Source of the DNA: Streptomyces sp. CNH099
GTDB taxonomy: Bacteria > Actinomycetota > Actinomycetes > Streptomycetales > Streptomycetaceae
Assembly (NCBI GenBank): GCA_000514715.1
Contig: AZWL01000028.1
Span: 1-64,000, forward strand
DNA: 64,000 nt
Reading direction: 5' to 3'
Each line of letters starts with the position of its first letter. Within the stretch, counting starts at the first letter, position 1. The translations under genes were made by a program, and so were the position numbers. Below the pieces are notes generated by a model, which saw nothing but the letters and a program-made list of their open reading frames with translations, had not been told where the DNA came from and did no database searches. Shown one piece after another: positions 40,724 through 48,039 of this stretch.

Positions 40724-41254
40724 TCACGCGGGCTTCCGGGGGCCGTAGCGGCGGGCGAAGGCGACCGCGGTGTCGAGGAGGACGAAGACCTCCTCGACAC
40801 GGCGGTCGCGCTTGCGTTCCCAGGCCACGTGGTCGGCGGTTTCTGCGCCGGTGCGGGCGCACAGCACCAGGCCGAGGATCGTGCAGGCGGAGGTGTAGGT
40901 GTCCAGGTCGCCGGGCCCGTGGGCGACGTCCCACAGTGCGCTGTTCAGGCTGTGCCGGCGGGGTGCGACGGTGTGCGTGTACACGCCCTCGGCCGCGTCG
41001 GCGGGGGTGGTGTCGATGACGCGGATCGGCTCGGTGTTGCGGTTCGGTGTCCAGCCGTTGCGCTGCAGCAGCCGGGCGGTGGCGGTGAGGTGGTCGGCGA
41101 TCTGGCCGCCGGTCAGCGGCTCGCCGCTGCGGCCGGTCCACAGGTGTGTGTGGGCGTGTCGCTGCTGCATTACCTCGGCTGTGCGTTCCACCTGGGCGGC
41201 CTGGTCGGTGAGCATCTTCTCCAGGCCGCGGATCGTCTCGTGTGCCTCGTCCAT
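40724..41254 (-). CDS. Hypothetical 176-aa protein
   Basis: ATG 41254 after AAGGAGACGC. Helical N terminus (ETIRGLEKMLTDQAAQVERT), middle segment IRVIDTTPADAAEGVYTHTV, and C terminus WERKRDRRVEEVFVLLDTAV that recalls DUF6197-type ends. Preceded by a leader hairpin at 41273-41288. Confidence 0.6.
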   Translation of the reverse strand: MDEAHETIRGLEKMLTDQAAQVERTAEVMQQRHAHTHLWTGRSGEPLTGGQIADHLTATARLLQRNGWTPNRNTEPIRVIDTTPADAAEGVYTHTVAPRRHSLNSALWDVAHGPGDLDTYTSACTILGLVLCARTGAETADHVAWERKRDRRVEEVFVLLDTAVAFARRYGPRKPA

Positions 41255-41272
41255 CGGTGCGTCTCCTTTCAC

Positions 41273-41288
41273 GCCGGGCTTTCCCGGC
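41273..41288 (-). promoter_or_regulatory. Leader hairpin, GGGAAAG variant
   Basis: gccggg-cttt-cccggc, perfect six-base stem, about ten bases before the ribosome binding site of the gene at 40724-41254. Confidence 0.5.
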
Positions 41289-41345
41289 TTCCTGCGAGCC
41301 CCGGGACCGTCGCTCCCCGGAGGGCTACCAGCAGCTGTCAGCCCG

Positions 41346-41640
41346 TCAGCTCGACTTTTGGGTGTGCCACTTCGCCGGTGCGCTGGTGGGTGCCGGCGCC
41401 CGGTCGTGGCCGGCGGCGCGCAGCAGGGCGGAGGCGCTCCGTTCCTCCCCGGCCGCCAGCGCGCGGTCGCGCTTGGTGGCCTCGGCGGAGGTGAGCGCCT
41501 CGGCGGCGCGGGTGGGTCCAGGCCAGGCCCGCGAGCGCGGTGGTGGCCAGCGCACGGCCGGCCGTGGCGACTTCTTCATCGCTCGGGCGACGGCCAGGCT
41601 GCGGCTTCGCGCTGCCCTTCTTGCCGGGGCCGTCCGGGCT
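41346..41640 (-). pseudogene. Frameshifted small gene of the array
   Basis: Coding character passes from one frame (KKGSAKPQPGRRPSDEEVAT, AGRALATTALAGLAW) to another (RAAEALTSAEATKRDRALAA, GEERSASALLRAAGHDR) within about 20 bases. The leader at 41623-41670 resembles the GGGACAG leader, but no start codon follows the AAGAAGGG. I read it as a decayed array member. Confidence 0.45.
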
Positions 41641-41721
41641 CCCCTCTTCCGCCCGTAACGCTGTGGGGCGGAAGGGGGCAGCCGACGGCCTGCCAGGCTG
41701 GTGAACGGACTGGGTAGGGGT

Positions 41722-41748
41722 GGGGCACCCCCGGGAAGGGGGTGCCCC
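41722..41748. repeat. Nested hairpin repeat, short form
   Basis: ggggcaccccc (41722-41732) pairs with gggggtgcccc (41738-41748); the inner hairpin is missing. A G-to-A change in the left arm is matched by C-to-T in the right, so the pairing is kept. Leader gggtaggggt conserved. Confidence 0.75.
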
Positions 41749-41754
41749 GGACGG

Positions 41755-42054
41755 TCAGCAGCTCTCCAGGTCGCTCTTGGCCTCGTACAGCAGCCCGTAG
41801 ACCCTGCGGAGCACTGCCTGCCGGGCGGTGTCCGTGTCCACGTAGGCCAGCGCACCGAGCGCTACGACGGCCTCCTCCAGCCACTCCCGGGTGCAGTCCG
41901 CGGCGGGCAGCCTGTCCGCGGCGTCGGACAGCAGCCGGGTGAAGCCGTCCTGGGTGCGGTCGTCGTCATCGACGTCGAGACCGACTGCGTCAGCGATCGG
42001 CTCGGCGTACTCGGCGACGAGCTGCTCGACGGTGCGGGTCTTCGTTGCGGCCAT
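41755..42054 (-). CDS. Hypothetical 99-aa acidic helical protein
   Basis: ATG 42054 after AGAAGGGCTG. AATKTRTVEQLVAEYAEPIA, then DVDDDDRTQDGFTRLLSDAA. All-helical, no family. Ends six bases before a hairpin repeat. Confidence 0.6.
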   Translation of the reverse strand: MAATKTRTVEQLVAEYAEPIADAVGLDVDDDDRTQDGFTRLLSDAADRLPAADCTREWLEEAVVALGALAYVDTDTARQAVLRRVYGLLYEAKSDLESC

Positions 42055-42059
42055 GGCTG

Positions 42060-42287
42060 TCAGCCCTTCTCCGACTTGGGCAGGGCGCGGCACTTCTCGG
42101 CGTGGGACTGGGCCCACTTGCGGATGGTCGACTCTGCCCACCCGTGGCCGACGTCCTCTCCGCAGCCCTTACAGCGGTAGCTGGTGAAGTTCCCGCCACC
42201 CGTGAGATCGACGGTCGCCCCGGCGACGGTCACGTAGCGGGCGATCACACCCTCAGGCCACGCGGGGGCGGTGTTGGGCTTCGACAT
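42060..42287 (-). CDS. Zinc-finger-like protein, 75 aa
   Basis: ATG 42287 after AGGAGGAT. It has YRCKGCGEDV and later QSHAEKCRALPK, a CxxC...HxxxC zinc layout. It is a paralogue of the protein at 45144-45377 (WPEGV, YVTV, C..C, WAQSHA..CRALPK shared), so the array contains duplicates. Confidence 0.65.
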   Translation of the reverse strand: MSKPNTAPAWPEGVIARYVTVAGATVDLTGGGNFTSYRCKGCGEDVGHGWAESTIRKWAQSHAEKCRALPKSEKG

Positions 42288-42303
42288 TCGATCCTCCTGT
42301 TTC

Positions 42304-42320
42304 ACCGGGACTGTCCCGGT
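42304..42320 (-). promoter_or_regulatory. GGGACAG leader hairpin, perfect copy
   Basis: accggga-ctg-tcccggt on the top strand, i.e. ACCGGGACAGTCCCGGT in the transcript, seven base pairs closing a CAG loop, ten bases upstream of AGGAGG of the gene at 42060-42287. Confidence 0.6.
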
Positions 42321-42363
42321 TCCCCCTCACCGCCCGTACGAGACGGGCGGATCGGGCAGCCGG

Positions 42364-42543
42364 TCAGCCGCCGAGGCGGGTGGTCATGGTGGCTACGAGC
42401 AGCTCGCCGGCCTCGGAGCCGTCCGTGGTGCGGGTCTCGAACCGCTTGATGACTTCGCGGACGATCCGGTCGGTGGTCGCTGTGTCGCCCGCCTTCTTCG
42501 CGGCGATGTAGTCGCGGACGCTCTGGTGCGTGGGTTCGGACAT
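42364..42543 (-). CDS. Small 59-aa protein
   Basis: ATG 42543 after GGGAGACC. EPTHQSVRDYIAAKKAGDTA, later IVREVIKRFETRT. The N-terminal EPTHQSV resembles EPDHQSV at the start of the protein at 43161-43997. Array member. Confidence 0.55.
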   Translation of the reverse strand: MSEPTHQSVRDYIAAKKAGDTATTDRIVREVIKRFETRTTDGSEAGELLVATMTTRLGG

Positions 42544-42573
42544 CGGGTCTCCCATCCGTTGCGGGTCGGGGGC

Positions 42574-42622
42574 GGGTAGGGGTGGGGCACCTGGTGCTGT
42601 CCAGGCGATGCGGAACGCCCTG
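42574..42622. repeat. Nested hairpin repeat, diverged
   Basis: gggtaggggtggggcacctg then gtgctgtccagg; leader and inner hairpin recognisable, outer right arm lost. Confidence 0.5.
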
Positions 42623-42623
42623 G

Positions 42624-42857
42624 TCAGCGGGGAATGCGGCGGCAGGCTGCGGCGTGTTTGGCGGCGGTCTCGTTGGTGTTATCGAGGTCGGCGCTCATGG
42701 TGCTGATCTCGGAGTCCCACTCCTGCGGGCACTGCTTCGTGCCGCAGCCGGTGCAGTCGAACCAGCTGCCTTCGCCCACGAGGGCCTTCAGCAGGGAGGT
42801 GCGTACGGTGACGACGCCTCCGCCGGGGGTCGTGTACTCGGTGTAGGTCCTGGCCAT
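42624..42857 (-). CDS. Small Cys protein, 76 aa
   Basis: ATG 42857 after GAGGAGGACTGACC. ARTYTEYTTPGGGVVTVRTS, then FDCTGCGTKQC and HAAACRR, a four-Cys/His metal site. Preceded by a GGGACAG leader at 42882-42898. Function unknown. Confidence 0.6.
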   Translation of the reverse strand: MARTYTEYTTPGGGVVTVRTSLLKALVGEGSWFDCTGCGTKQCPQEWDSEISTMSADLDNTNETAAKHAAACRRIPR

Positions 42858-42881
42858 GGCGGTCAGTCCTCCTCGGGATCG

Positions 42882-42898
42882 GCCAGGGCTGTCCCGGC
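42882..42898 (-). promoter_or_regulatory. GGGACAG leader hairpin
   Basis: gccagggctgtcccggc: stem gcc-ggg/ccc-ggc with a bulged A; the loop again includes ACAG on the transcript. Located upstream of the ribosome binding site of the gene at 42624-42857. Confidence 0.45.
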
Positions 42899-42953
42899 TT
42901 CCACCGCACACCCCCGGCACGGGGCCGGGGGCGGCGGAAGGGGCCAGCCAGAT

Positions 42954-43055
42954 TCAGCGGCCGGCCTTGTCTTTGTCCCGGTCCTGGCCGTTCCGCGTGC
43001 TCCGCATCTCGTCTTCCGTCGCGGAGTAGCTGGACAGACCGTCCTTCATTCCCAT
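42954..43055 (-). CDS. Small 33-aa protein
   Basis: ATG 43055 after AGAGGAGATCG. MGMKDGLSSYSATEDEMRST then a basic-acidic tail. Strong binding site and array position support it. Confidence 0.45.
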   Translation of the reverse strand: MGMKDGLSSYSATEDEMRSTRNGQDRDKDKAGR

Positions 43056-43105
43056 CTCGATCTCCTCTCGTCGGGCGACAGCCCGCTGTGCGGGCGGGTG
43101 AGGGT

Positions 43106-43140
43106 GGGACGCCCTCCTGGAGCTGTCCAGAGGGCGCCCG
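43106..43140. repeat. Nested hairpin repeat, variant
   Basis: gggacgccctcctggagctg then tccagagggcgcccg; the outer arm pair gccctc/gagggc is changed on both sides compared with the consensus, keeping the stem. Follows the gene at 43161-43997. Confidence 0.7.
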
Positions 43141-43160
43141 GGGTTGGCATCAGGCCGTAT

Positions 43161-43997
43161 TCAGAACTTCTTGACGGTGCCGTTGCCCGCCTTCAGGGAC
43201 ACGTCGAGGTCGGGCCGGCCGCGCAGGCCGTAGACCTTGACGGTGCCGTTGCCCGCCTTGATGTCGATACGGCCGGTGGCTGAGGCGCCCACGGTGAAGT
43301 TGACCGAGCCGTTCCCGGCGCGGACGCGGGCTTCGCTGCCGACGTGGTTCTCGACCTTGACGGAGCCGTTGCTCGCCTCAGCGTTGATCCACTCGGTGAC
43401 GGTGCCGACCTTGACGGAGCCGTTGCCCGCCTCGGCCTCGATGCGGCCGACGACCTCGGCCTTGATGCTGCCGTTGGTGGACTCGCCCCGGATGGCGGCG
43501 ACGGTGCCGAAGGTATGCAGGCTGCCGTTCTCGCCGCTGTACTGGACGCCGGACCCGGCGGGCAGGGTGACGTGGACCTCGACGCCGCGCGTGACGTTCT
43601 GCGCGCCGCCGCCGAGGACCTGCCCGTTGACCGCGGTCATGTTCCCGCTGTACTGCACGCCGTTGATGTAGGTTGCGCCGCCGCCGAACACCTGCCCGCC
43701 GCCGTTCTTAACCTTGGGGACGGTGACGGTGAGGCGCTCGGCGTCCTGCCGGATGCGGGTGTCCCGGGCGGCGTCGGCGGCCGGGGAGTCGGGGCGGTCC
43801 TCGGTGAAGACGCGGACGCGGGCGACGGTCGCGGCCGGGTCGACAGTGAGGGTGACCAGGCCGTCGGGGCAGGTGACGTCGGCGAGCACTGGGCCGCGGT
43901 AGGTGGCTTGGTCACCGGTGTAGTTGACCTCGGGAAGTTCGTCACGGCGGGCGAGGGCGGTGGCGTTGTGAACGCTCTGGTGGTCGGGTTCGAACAT
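43161..43997 (-). CDS. DUF4097-like beta-solenoid protein
   Basis: A 278-residue protein. From about residue 95 it consists of beta repeats with GNGSVKV-type turns (NGSIKAEVVG, GNGSVKVGTV, SNGSVKVENH, GNGSVNFTVG, GNGTVKVYG), the pattern of DUF4097 putative adhesin folds. No signal peptide is visible, so it is probably cytoplasmic, unlike many relatives. It is the longest product in the array; role unknown. Confidence 0.75.
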   Translation of the reverse strand: MFEPDHQSVHNATALARRDELPEVNYTGDQATYRGPVLADVTCPDGLVTLTVDPAATVARVRVFTEDRPDSPAADAARDTRIRQDAERLTVTVPKVKNGGGQVFGGGATYINGVQYSGNMTAVNGQVLGGGAQNVTRGVEVHVTLPAGSGVQYSGENGSLHTFGTVAAIRGESTNGSIKAEVVGRIEAEAGNGSVKVGTVTEWINAEASNGSVKVENHVGSEARVRAGNGSVNFTVGASATGRIDIKAGNGTVKVYGLRGRPDLDVSLKAGNGTVKKF

Positions 43998-44039
43998 CGG
44001 GTGTCCTGTCTGTTTGCGGGTCGGGGCGGGGTAGGGGGT

Positions 44040-44079
44040 GGGGCGCCCCGGAGCTGTCCAGGCGGAAGAGGGCGCCCCG
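44040..44079. repeat. Nested hairpin repeat, variant
   Basis: ggggcgccccggagctgtcc then aggcggaagagggcgcccc with leader gtaggggg. The inner hairpin is shortened. It lies directly after the gene at 44091-44366. Confidence 0.7.
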
Positions 44080-44090
44080 GCGGCGGGTGG

Positions 44091-44366
44091 TCAGCCGGGC
44101 GGGGTGGTGCGCAGGTCGTCGGCTGTCTCTGGCAGGCAGCGGGCGCAGCGTCCGCCGTGCTCGCCCTCGGGGGCGCCGTACAGGTGGCTGCCGCAGAAGT
44201 AGCCGCCGCAGCCGTGCTCGTCACCGCCCGGGTCCTGGCCGCAGAGGTAGGCGAGTCCGCGGTCGATCTGCTCGGTGCAGCCGTTCTCCTCGCAGACGGT
44301 CTCGACGTCGTACCCGGCCTGGATGGTCTCGCCACCCCGGGTGATCTTGTAGCGGGCGTAGCCCAT
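44091..44366 (-). CDS. Cys-rich zinc-binding protein, 91 aa
   Basis: ATG 44366 after CAGGAGAAACG. It has CEENGC, YLCGQ, HGCGGYFCGSHLY and CARC, enough ligands for two zinc ions. KITRGGETIQAGYDVETV precedes them. Array member of unknown function. Confidence 0.65.
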   Translation of the reverse strand: MGYARYKITRGGETIQAGYDVETVCEENGCTEQIDRGLAYLCGQDPGGDEHGCGGYFCGSHLYGAPEGEHGGRCARCLPETADDLRTTPPG

Positions 44367-44413
44367 GGTCGTTTCTCCTGGTGCTGGCGCCGGTTTGGGG
44401 GCGGGGGTGCTGT

Positions 44414-44617
44414 TCAGGTCAGCTCGGTGTAGACGAAGTCGACGATGTACACGTCGTCCGGGCCGGTGTTGTGCCTCGCGGCGATGTCCCGCGCGGCGGC
44501 CTCCCTGAGCTCCTCCTCGGTCGCGGGTGTTGGGCTGCTGCTCATGCCCTTCGCGTCGAACCTTCCGGCGCCGTGTACCTGCACGTCGGCACCCCAGGCG
44601 TAGTAGTTGGTCTTCAC
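44414..44617 (-). CDS. Small 67-aa protein
   Basis: GTG 44617 lies 10 bases after the previous stop. KTNYYAWGADVQVHGAGRFD, later DIAARHNTGPDDVYIVDFVY. A small alpha/beta protein; family unknown. Confidence 0.5.
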   Translation of the reverse strand: MKTNYYAWGADVQVHGAGRFDAKGMSSSPTPATEEELREAAARDIAARHNTGPDDVYIVDFVYTELT

Positions 44618-44626
44618 CGCGGCGGC

Positions 44627-44938
44627 TCAGCGGCAGCGGGGGCAGTTGAAGGTGTCGCCTCGGCGGTCGGCGTCGTAGCACCGCTTCGCGCGGGGGCGGT
44701 AGCGGTCGCGGCACCGGTATCCGTGGTTGCGGGCCTGCTCGATGAGGATGTGGTCGTCGTTGCTGGAGTGCTTAGCTTCCTCAGCGCCTCCGCACTCGGT
44801 GCAGTCGATGCCCCACAGGTCCCAGGTGCCATTGGGGCGGGGTACTCCCAGGACCCTCGCCTGTGACTCGCTGGAGGCGTGCTTGAGGACTTCGAACGTC
44901 TCGTAGATCTTGAGGTTGGTCGGTACGCGGACCGCCAT
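44627..44938 (-). CDS. Zinc-ribbon-like protein, 103 aa
   Basis: ATG 44938 after AACGGAGAACTGC. DCTECGG, CRDRY, CYD and a terminal NCPRCR give several Cys pairs. KIYETFEVLKHASSESQARV forms an N-terminal helix. Preceded by the 108-bp repeat copy at 44987-45094. Confidence 0.6.
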   Translation of the reverse strand: MAVRVPTNLKIYETFEVLKHASSESQARVLGVPRPNGTWDLWGIDCTECGGAEEAKHSSNDDHILIEQARNHGYRCRDRYRPRAKRCYDADRRGDTFNCPRCR

Positions 44939-44986
44939 GCAGTTCTCCGTTTCGGTCGGCGTCCGCCCTGGACATAGGGCGGTTTG

Positions 44987-45094
44987 GGCGTGTTTGGGTA
45001 CCGGACAGGGCTCGGACGGAGGGTGGTCGTGACCTGGGTCACGTCCACCTTCCGTCCACCCTCTGACCAGCGGACATACTGGGTGATATCGGGG
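44987..45094. repeat. 108-bp direct repeat, copy 1
   Basis: Highly similar to 45538-45647. Includes cggacggagggtgg and ccaccttccgtcca as an imperfect inverted repeat and ends ctgggtgatatcgggg in both copies. It lies between two small genes. Confidence 0.75.
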
Positions 45095-45130
45095 CTCCCT
45101 GGAGCTGTCCGGTGGGAAGGGGGCGCGCCT
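45091..45130. repeat. Nested hairpin repeat, diverged
   Basis: ggggctccctggagctgtcc then ggtgggaagggggcgcgcc. Inner hairpin recognisable; outer arms mismatched. Directly adjoins the 108-bp repeat. Confidence 0.45.
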
Positions 45131-45143
45131 CGGCGGCCGGGGG

Positions 45144-45377
45144 TCAATTGGGCTTGGGCAGGGCGCGGCAGTACCCGGCGTGGGACTGGGCCCAGCGCGC
45201 GGGGTCGGAGCTGTTCGGCCCGGCGTTCCCGTCGAGGTTCGATGTGCTGCAGCCGGAGCAGATGGCGCGGATGGGTTGCCATTCGTCGGCGTCCCAGAGG
45301 GTGACGGTGGTCCCGCCGACGGTCACGTAGCAGGCCATGACGCCCTCCGGCCAGTCGTCGGTGGTGTTCGCGGTCAT
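45144..45377 (-). CDS. Zinc-finger-like protein, paralogue of 42060-42287
   Basis: A 77-residue protein from ATG after GAGGAGGACTGATC. AICSGCSTS and QSHAGYCRALPK are the zinc ligands; the frame of conserved residues matches the 42060-42287 protein. First gene after traB on this strand. Confidence 0.65.
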   Translation of the reverse strand: MTANTTDDWPEGVMACYVTVGGTTVTLWDADEWQPIRAICSGCSTSNLDGNAGPNSSDPARWAQSHAGYCRALPKPN

Positions 45378-45537
45378 GCTGATCAGTCCTCCTCAGGAGC
45401 GGGTGTTGCGAACGTCGTCGGGTGGGGGCGCCCGCGCGGCGGGCGTCGAGGATGGCGTCGGCTGCCGCATCCGCGGGGCCGGCGGCCTGCGCAGAGGTCC
45501 ACTCGGTCGGCGCCGAGCTCTCGGACGGTGGGTAGGT

Positions 45538-45647
45538 TTGGGGGTGTTTGGGTGCTGGACGGGGCCTGGACGGAGGGTGGTCGTGACCTGGGTCGCGTCC
45601 ACCCTCCGTCCACCCTGTGACCAGCGGACATACTGGGTGATATCGGG
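45538..45647. repeat. 108-bp direct repeat, copy 2; clt candidate
   Basis: Lies 17 bases beyond the traB stop. tggacggagggtgg (45567-45580) and ccaccctccgtcca (45599-45612) form a perfect 14-bp inverted repeat around 18 bases, and the minus strand has GGGTGGACG twice at an 11-bp step. Streptomyces TraB proteins bind short repeated sites (clt/TRS) that often lie next to traB, so this is a candidate transfer site. The span 45378-45663 holds no gene. Confidence 0.55.
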
Positions 45648-45663
45648 GCGCTGTCTGGGTGGG

Positions 45664-47946
45664 TCAGGCCCCTCCGAGGGCCTCCAGCGCCGTCTCCAGC
45701 GCGGCGCGGGAGTAGCCCTGGACGCGCCGCCCATCGATTGTGATCTTGGTGGTGGTGCCCGCGCCGGCGGCGCGGAGCTGCTCACCGAGTTCGTCGGCGG
45801 TGATGCCCTGGCGGTCGGCCATCTCGGCGACCTGGGCGTCGCGTTCGAGGGCCTCCATGACCTCGATGCAGGCGACGAGCACGGTGCGGTGCTGCTGCTG
45901 CTCGGGGGTGAGGGCGTGGGCGGCGGCGGCCGGGATGCCGTCGCCCTGCGGCCCGCCGCCGGCCGACGACTTGCCCGTCATGCGGCTCAGGTAGGCCTCG
46001 ATGGGGTCGTCCCACTGGCCGGGCAGGCGGCCGGCGTCCCGCCGGAGCTCGGCGGCCCGGATCAGCAGGTCGGTGACCTCGCCGCGCTCGTCCTCGTCGA
46101 GGTCGAAGGACCGGGCCAGGTCGGTGACCCCGGCGAAGGGGTTGACCAGCCAGCCCAGGCCGGGCACCGGGGGGTCGAACTTGGACGCGTCCCGGCCTGC
46201 GCCGGCCTGCCCATCGCCGAGGATGGTGTTGGACTGCGCAGCGCTGTCCACGCGCATCGCCCACTTGGCGTCGCAGTTCATCGACAGCGCCATCGGGATG
46301 ACGTCGACCTCCGGGTACTGAGTGATCAGCACCATGAGGATTCCAGCGCCGGCCGCGACGGCGGCGAGCTGGATCAGGTCCTCCAGCAGTTCCTTGCGCT
46401 CCTCGTACCGGTCGGGCCGAGTGAACGTGGCCAGCTCGTCGACGACGAGCAGTTCCAGGCCGCCGATCTGGTTGATGACCTCGGGGGTGAGCTTGGACTT
46501 GCCCAGCTTCCCGAGGATCGCGTTGCGGCGGTCCATGTCTGCCAGCAACGCCTTGACCAGGAGGTGGAAACGTTTGGCGCGCTGCTTGAAGTAGGTCGCC
46601 GCCACGCCGGTCTTGCCGTAGGGGTCGAACTCGCCGTTGACCTTCCCGGCGACGATGCGCAGGTTGATACGCACGTCGAGCGCGGCACCTGCCGTGAGGT
46701 TGGCCGCCCCGACGCCCTTGCCCGAGCGGGTTTTGCCAGCGATGACGAACGAAGCGTTCTTGACCGGCAGTGCGACCGGGTTGCCGCGTTTAGCCCACGC
46801 GACCGGTACTCCGTCGCGCCAGGCGTCGATGCCGCCGACGTGCGTCAGCAGCGGGCTGGGGCGCGGGTCCGCGAACGGGTCAACATCCGACATCCACAGC
46901 GCGCAACGGCCAGCGGCTCCGGCCTTCGACAGGTCGATCATGCTCAGGTCGCGGCCCAGGGCGGCGGCCAAGGCCTCGGCCCGCTTCTGCAGCGCGGTGA
47001 CCGTGACCCCGGCCGGGAGGTCGAACACCACGGTCGCGGTCTGATCCTCGCCCCAGGCGGGGGCCTTGAGCACGGTGACGTGCTGCCCCGGCTCGATGCA
47101 TCTGCTCACTCGCAGGGCCGTGTTCAGCGCCTCTTCGCTCAGCGCCGGCGGGGGCGGGGCGTAGAAGTCCGGGGTGACCGGCGCCGGGGACCCGTACGGG
47201 GACGCCGCGGGCTGCTGTTCCGTGCCCGGCGCGGGGGTGCGCTTGGTCAGGTCGACCCGCCCCGTGACCGGGGCCGGGTACGGGGTGCCCGTGCGGGCCG
47301 CCGCCTGGTGCTGGTTGGCGTACGGGCGTCCGAGCCACCACCAGGCGACTGGGGCGCCGCCGAGGCTGGCGAGTGCGATCACGGGCTCGGCGGCGATGCC
47401 CTGGGACAGGGCCAGGGCGCCGAGGGCTGCGCCGCCGATGCGGGTGGCGCGCTTGCCGTAGCGGGCGCGGGTCAGCGTCTGGCTGTCGATCTTCAGGCGG
47501 AATTCCTGTTCGCCGCGGAAGGCGTCCAGCTCGGCCTGGGCGTGTTCGGCCTGCTCGGCCGCCAGTGCGCCGCTGACGGAGTCGCCGCGGCTGCGGGCCC
47601 GGGCGCGCAGGCTGCGGACCCGGGCGGCCAGGTGTGCTTCTTCCTGCCGCACCGAGCGGCGCCGGCGGGCCTCGACCTGCTCGGCCAGCCGGTCGTCGTC
47701 GACGTCGGCGGCGGTGAACCAGTCGGCCAGCCGGCGGCGGACGTTGTCGCGCTGCTGCTCCAGTTGCGGGCGGCGGTCGGCGAGCAGGCGGCGGGCCCTG
47801 CCGGGCCCGCGTCGCGTCCGGCCGCCGCCCTCGGCCTCGGTGTCCTCGGGCTCGGTGTCCTCGTGCTCTTCGACGACTTCGGCGTCGACGATCTCGTCGT
47901 CGGGCGGCGGCCCGCCCGGCTCGTACATGTGCCTCTCGATGGCCAC
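45664..47946 (-). CDS. traB: TraB-type FtsK/SpoIIIE conjugation ATPase
   Basis: A 760-residue protein. The N terminus is acidic and charged; a membrane region lies around residues 170-200 (GGAALGALALSQGIAAEPVI, ALASLGGAPVAWWWLG). The motor has Walker A VIAGKTRSGKGVGAANL at about residues 400-416 and Walker B LELLVVDELATF at about 495-506. The C-terminal 70 residues form a winged-helix-like domain (ADRQGITADELGEQLRAAGA). In Streptomyces, TraB alone translocates double-stranded DNA between mycelia. GTG start after GAGGAG. Last gene of the transfer operon. Confidence 0.85.
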   Translation of the reverse strand: MAIERHMYEPGGPPPDDEIVDAEVVEEHEDTEPEDTEAEGGGRTRRGPGRARRLLADRRPQLEQQRDNVRRRLADWFTAADVDDDRLAEQVEARRRRSVRQEEAHLAARVRSLRARARSRGDSVSGALAAEQAEHAQAELDAFRGEQEFRLKIDSQTLTRARYGKRATRIGGAALGALALSQGIAAEPVIALASLGGAPVAWWWLGRPYANQHQAAARTGTPYPAPVTGRVDLTKRTPAPGTEQQPAASPYGSPAPVTPDFYAPPPPALSEEALNTALRVSRCIEPGQHVTVLKAPAWGEDQTATVVFDLPAGVTVTALQKRAEALAAALGRDLSMIDLSKAGAAGRCALWMSDVDPFADPRPSPLLTHVGGIDAWRDGVPVAWAKRGNPVALPVKNASFVIAGKTRSGKGVGAANLTAGAALDVRINLRIVAGKVNGEFDPYGKTGVAATYFKQRAKRFHLLVKALLADMDRRNAILGKLGKSKLTPEVINQIGGLELLVVDELATFTRPDRYEERKELLEDLIQLAAVAAGAGILMVLITQYPEVDVIPMALSMNCDAKWAMRVDSAAQSNTILGDGQAGAGRDASKFDPPVPGLGWLVNPFAGVTDLARSFDLDEDERGEVTDLLIRAAELRRDAGRLPGQWDDPIEAYLSRMTGKSSAGGGPQGDGIPAAAAHALTPEQQQHRTVLVACIEVMEALERDAQVAEMADRQGITADELGEQLRAAGAGTTTKITIDGRRVQGYSRAALETALEALGGA

Positions 47947-48039
47947 CGGCTGCTCCTCGCCGCGGATTCGGGTGGACGGATGGGGGTTGAACCGGATCCG
48001 GGGCCGTCCTCGGAGGGGAGGGCCGGCCCCGGGGGGCGG

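Noticed and set aside
36842..45130. Reading the regular repeats as a CRISPR array
   Set aside because: Repeats are separated by whole genes of variable length, not by short spacers; repeats are nested hairpins and no cas genes are present.
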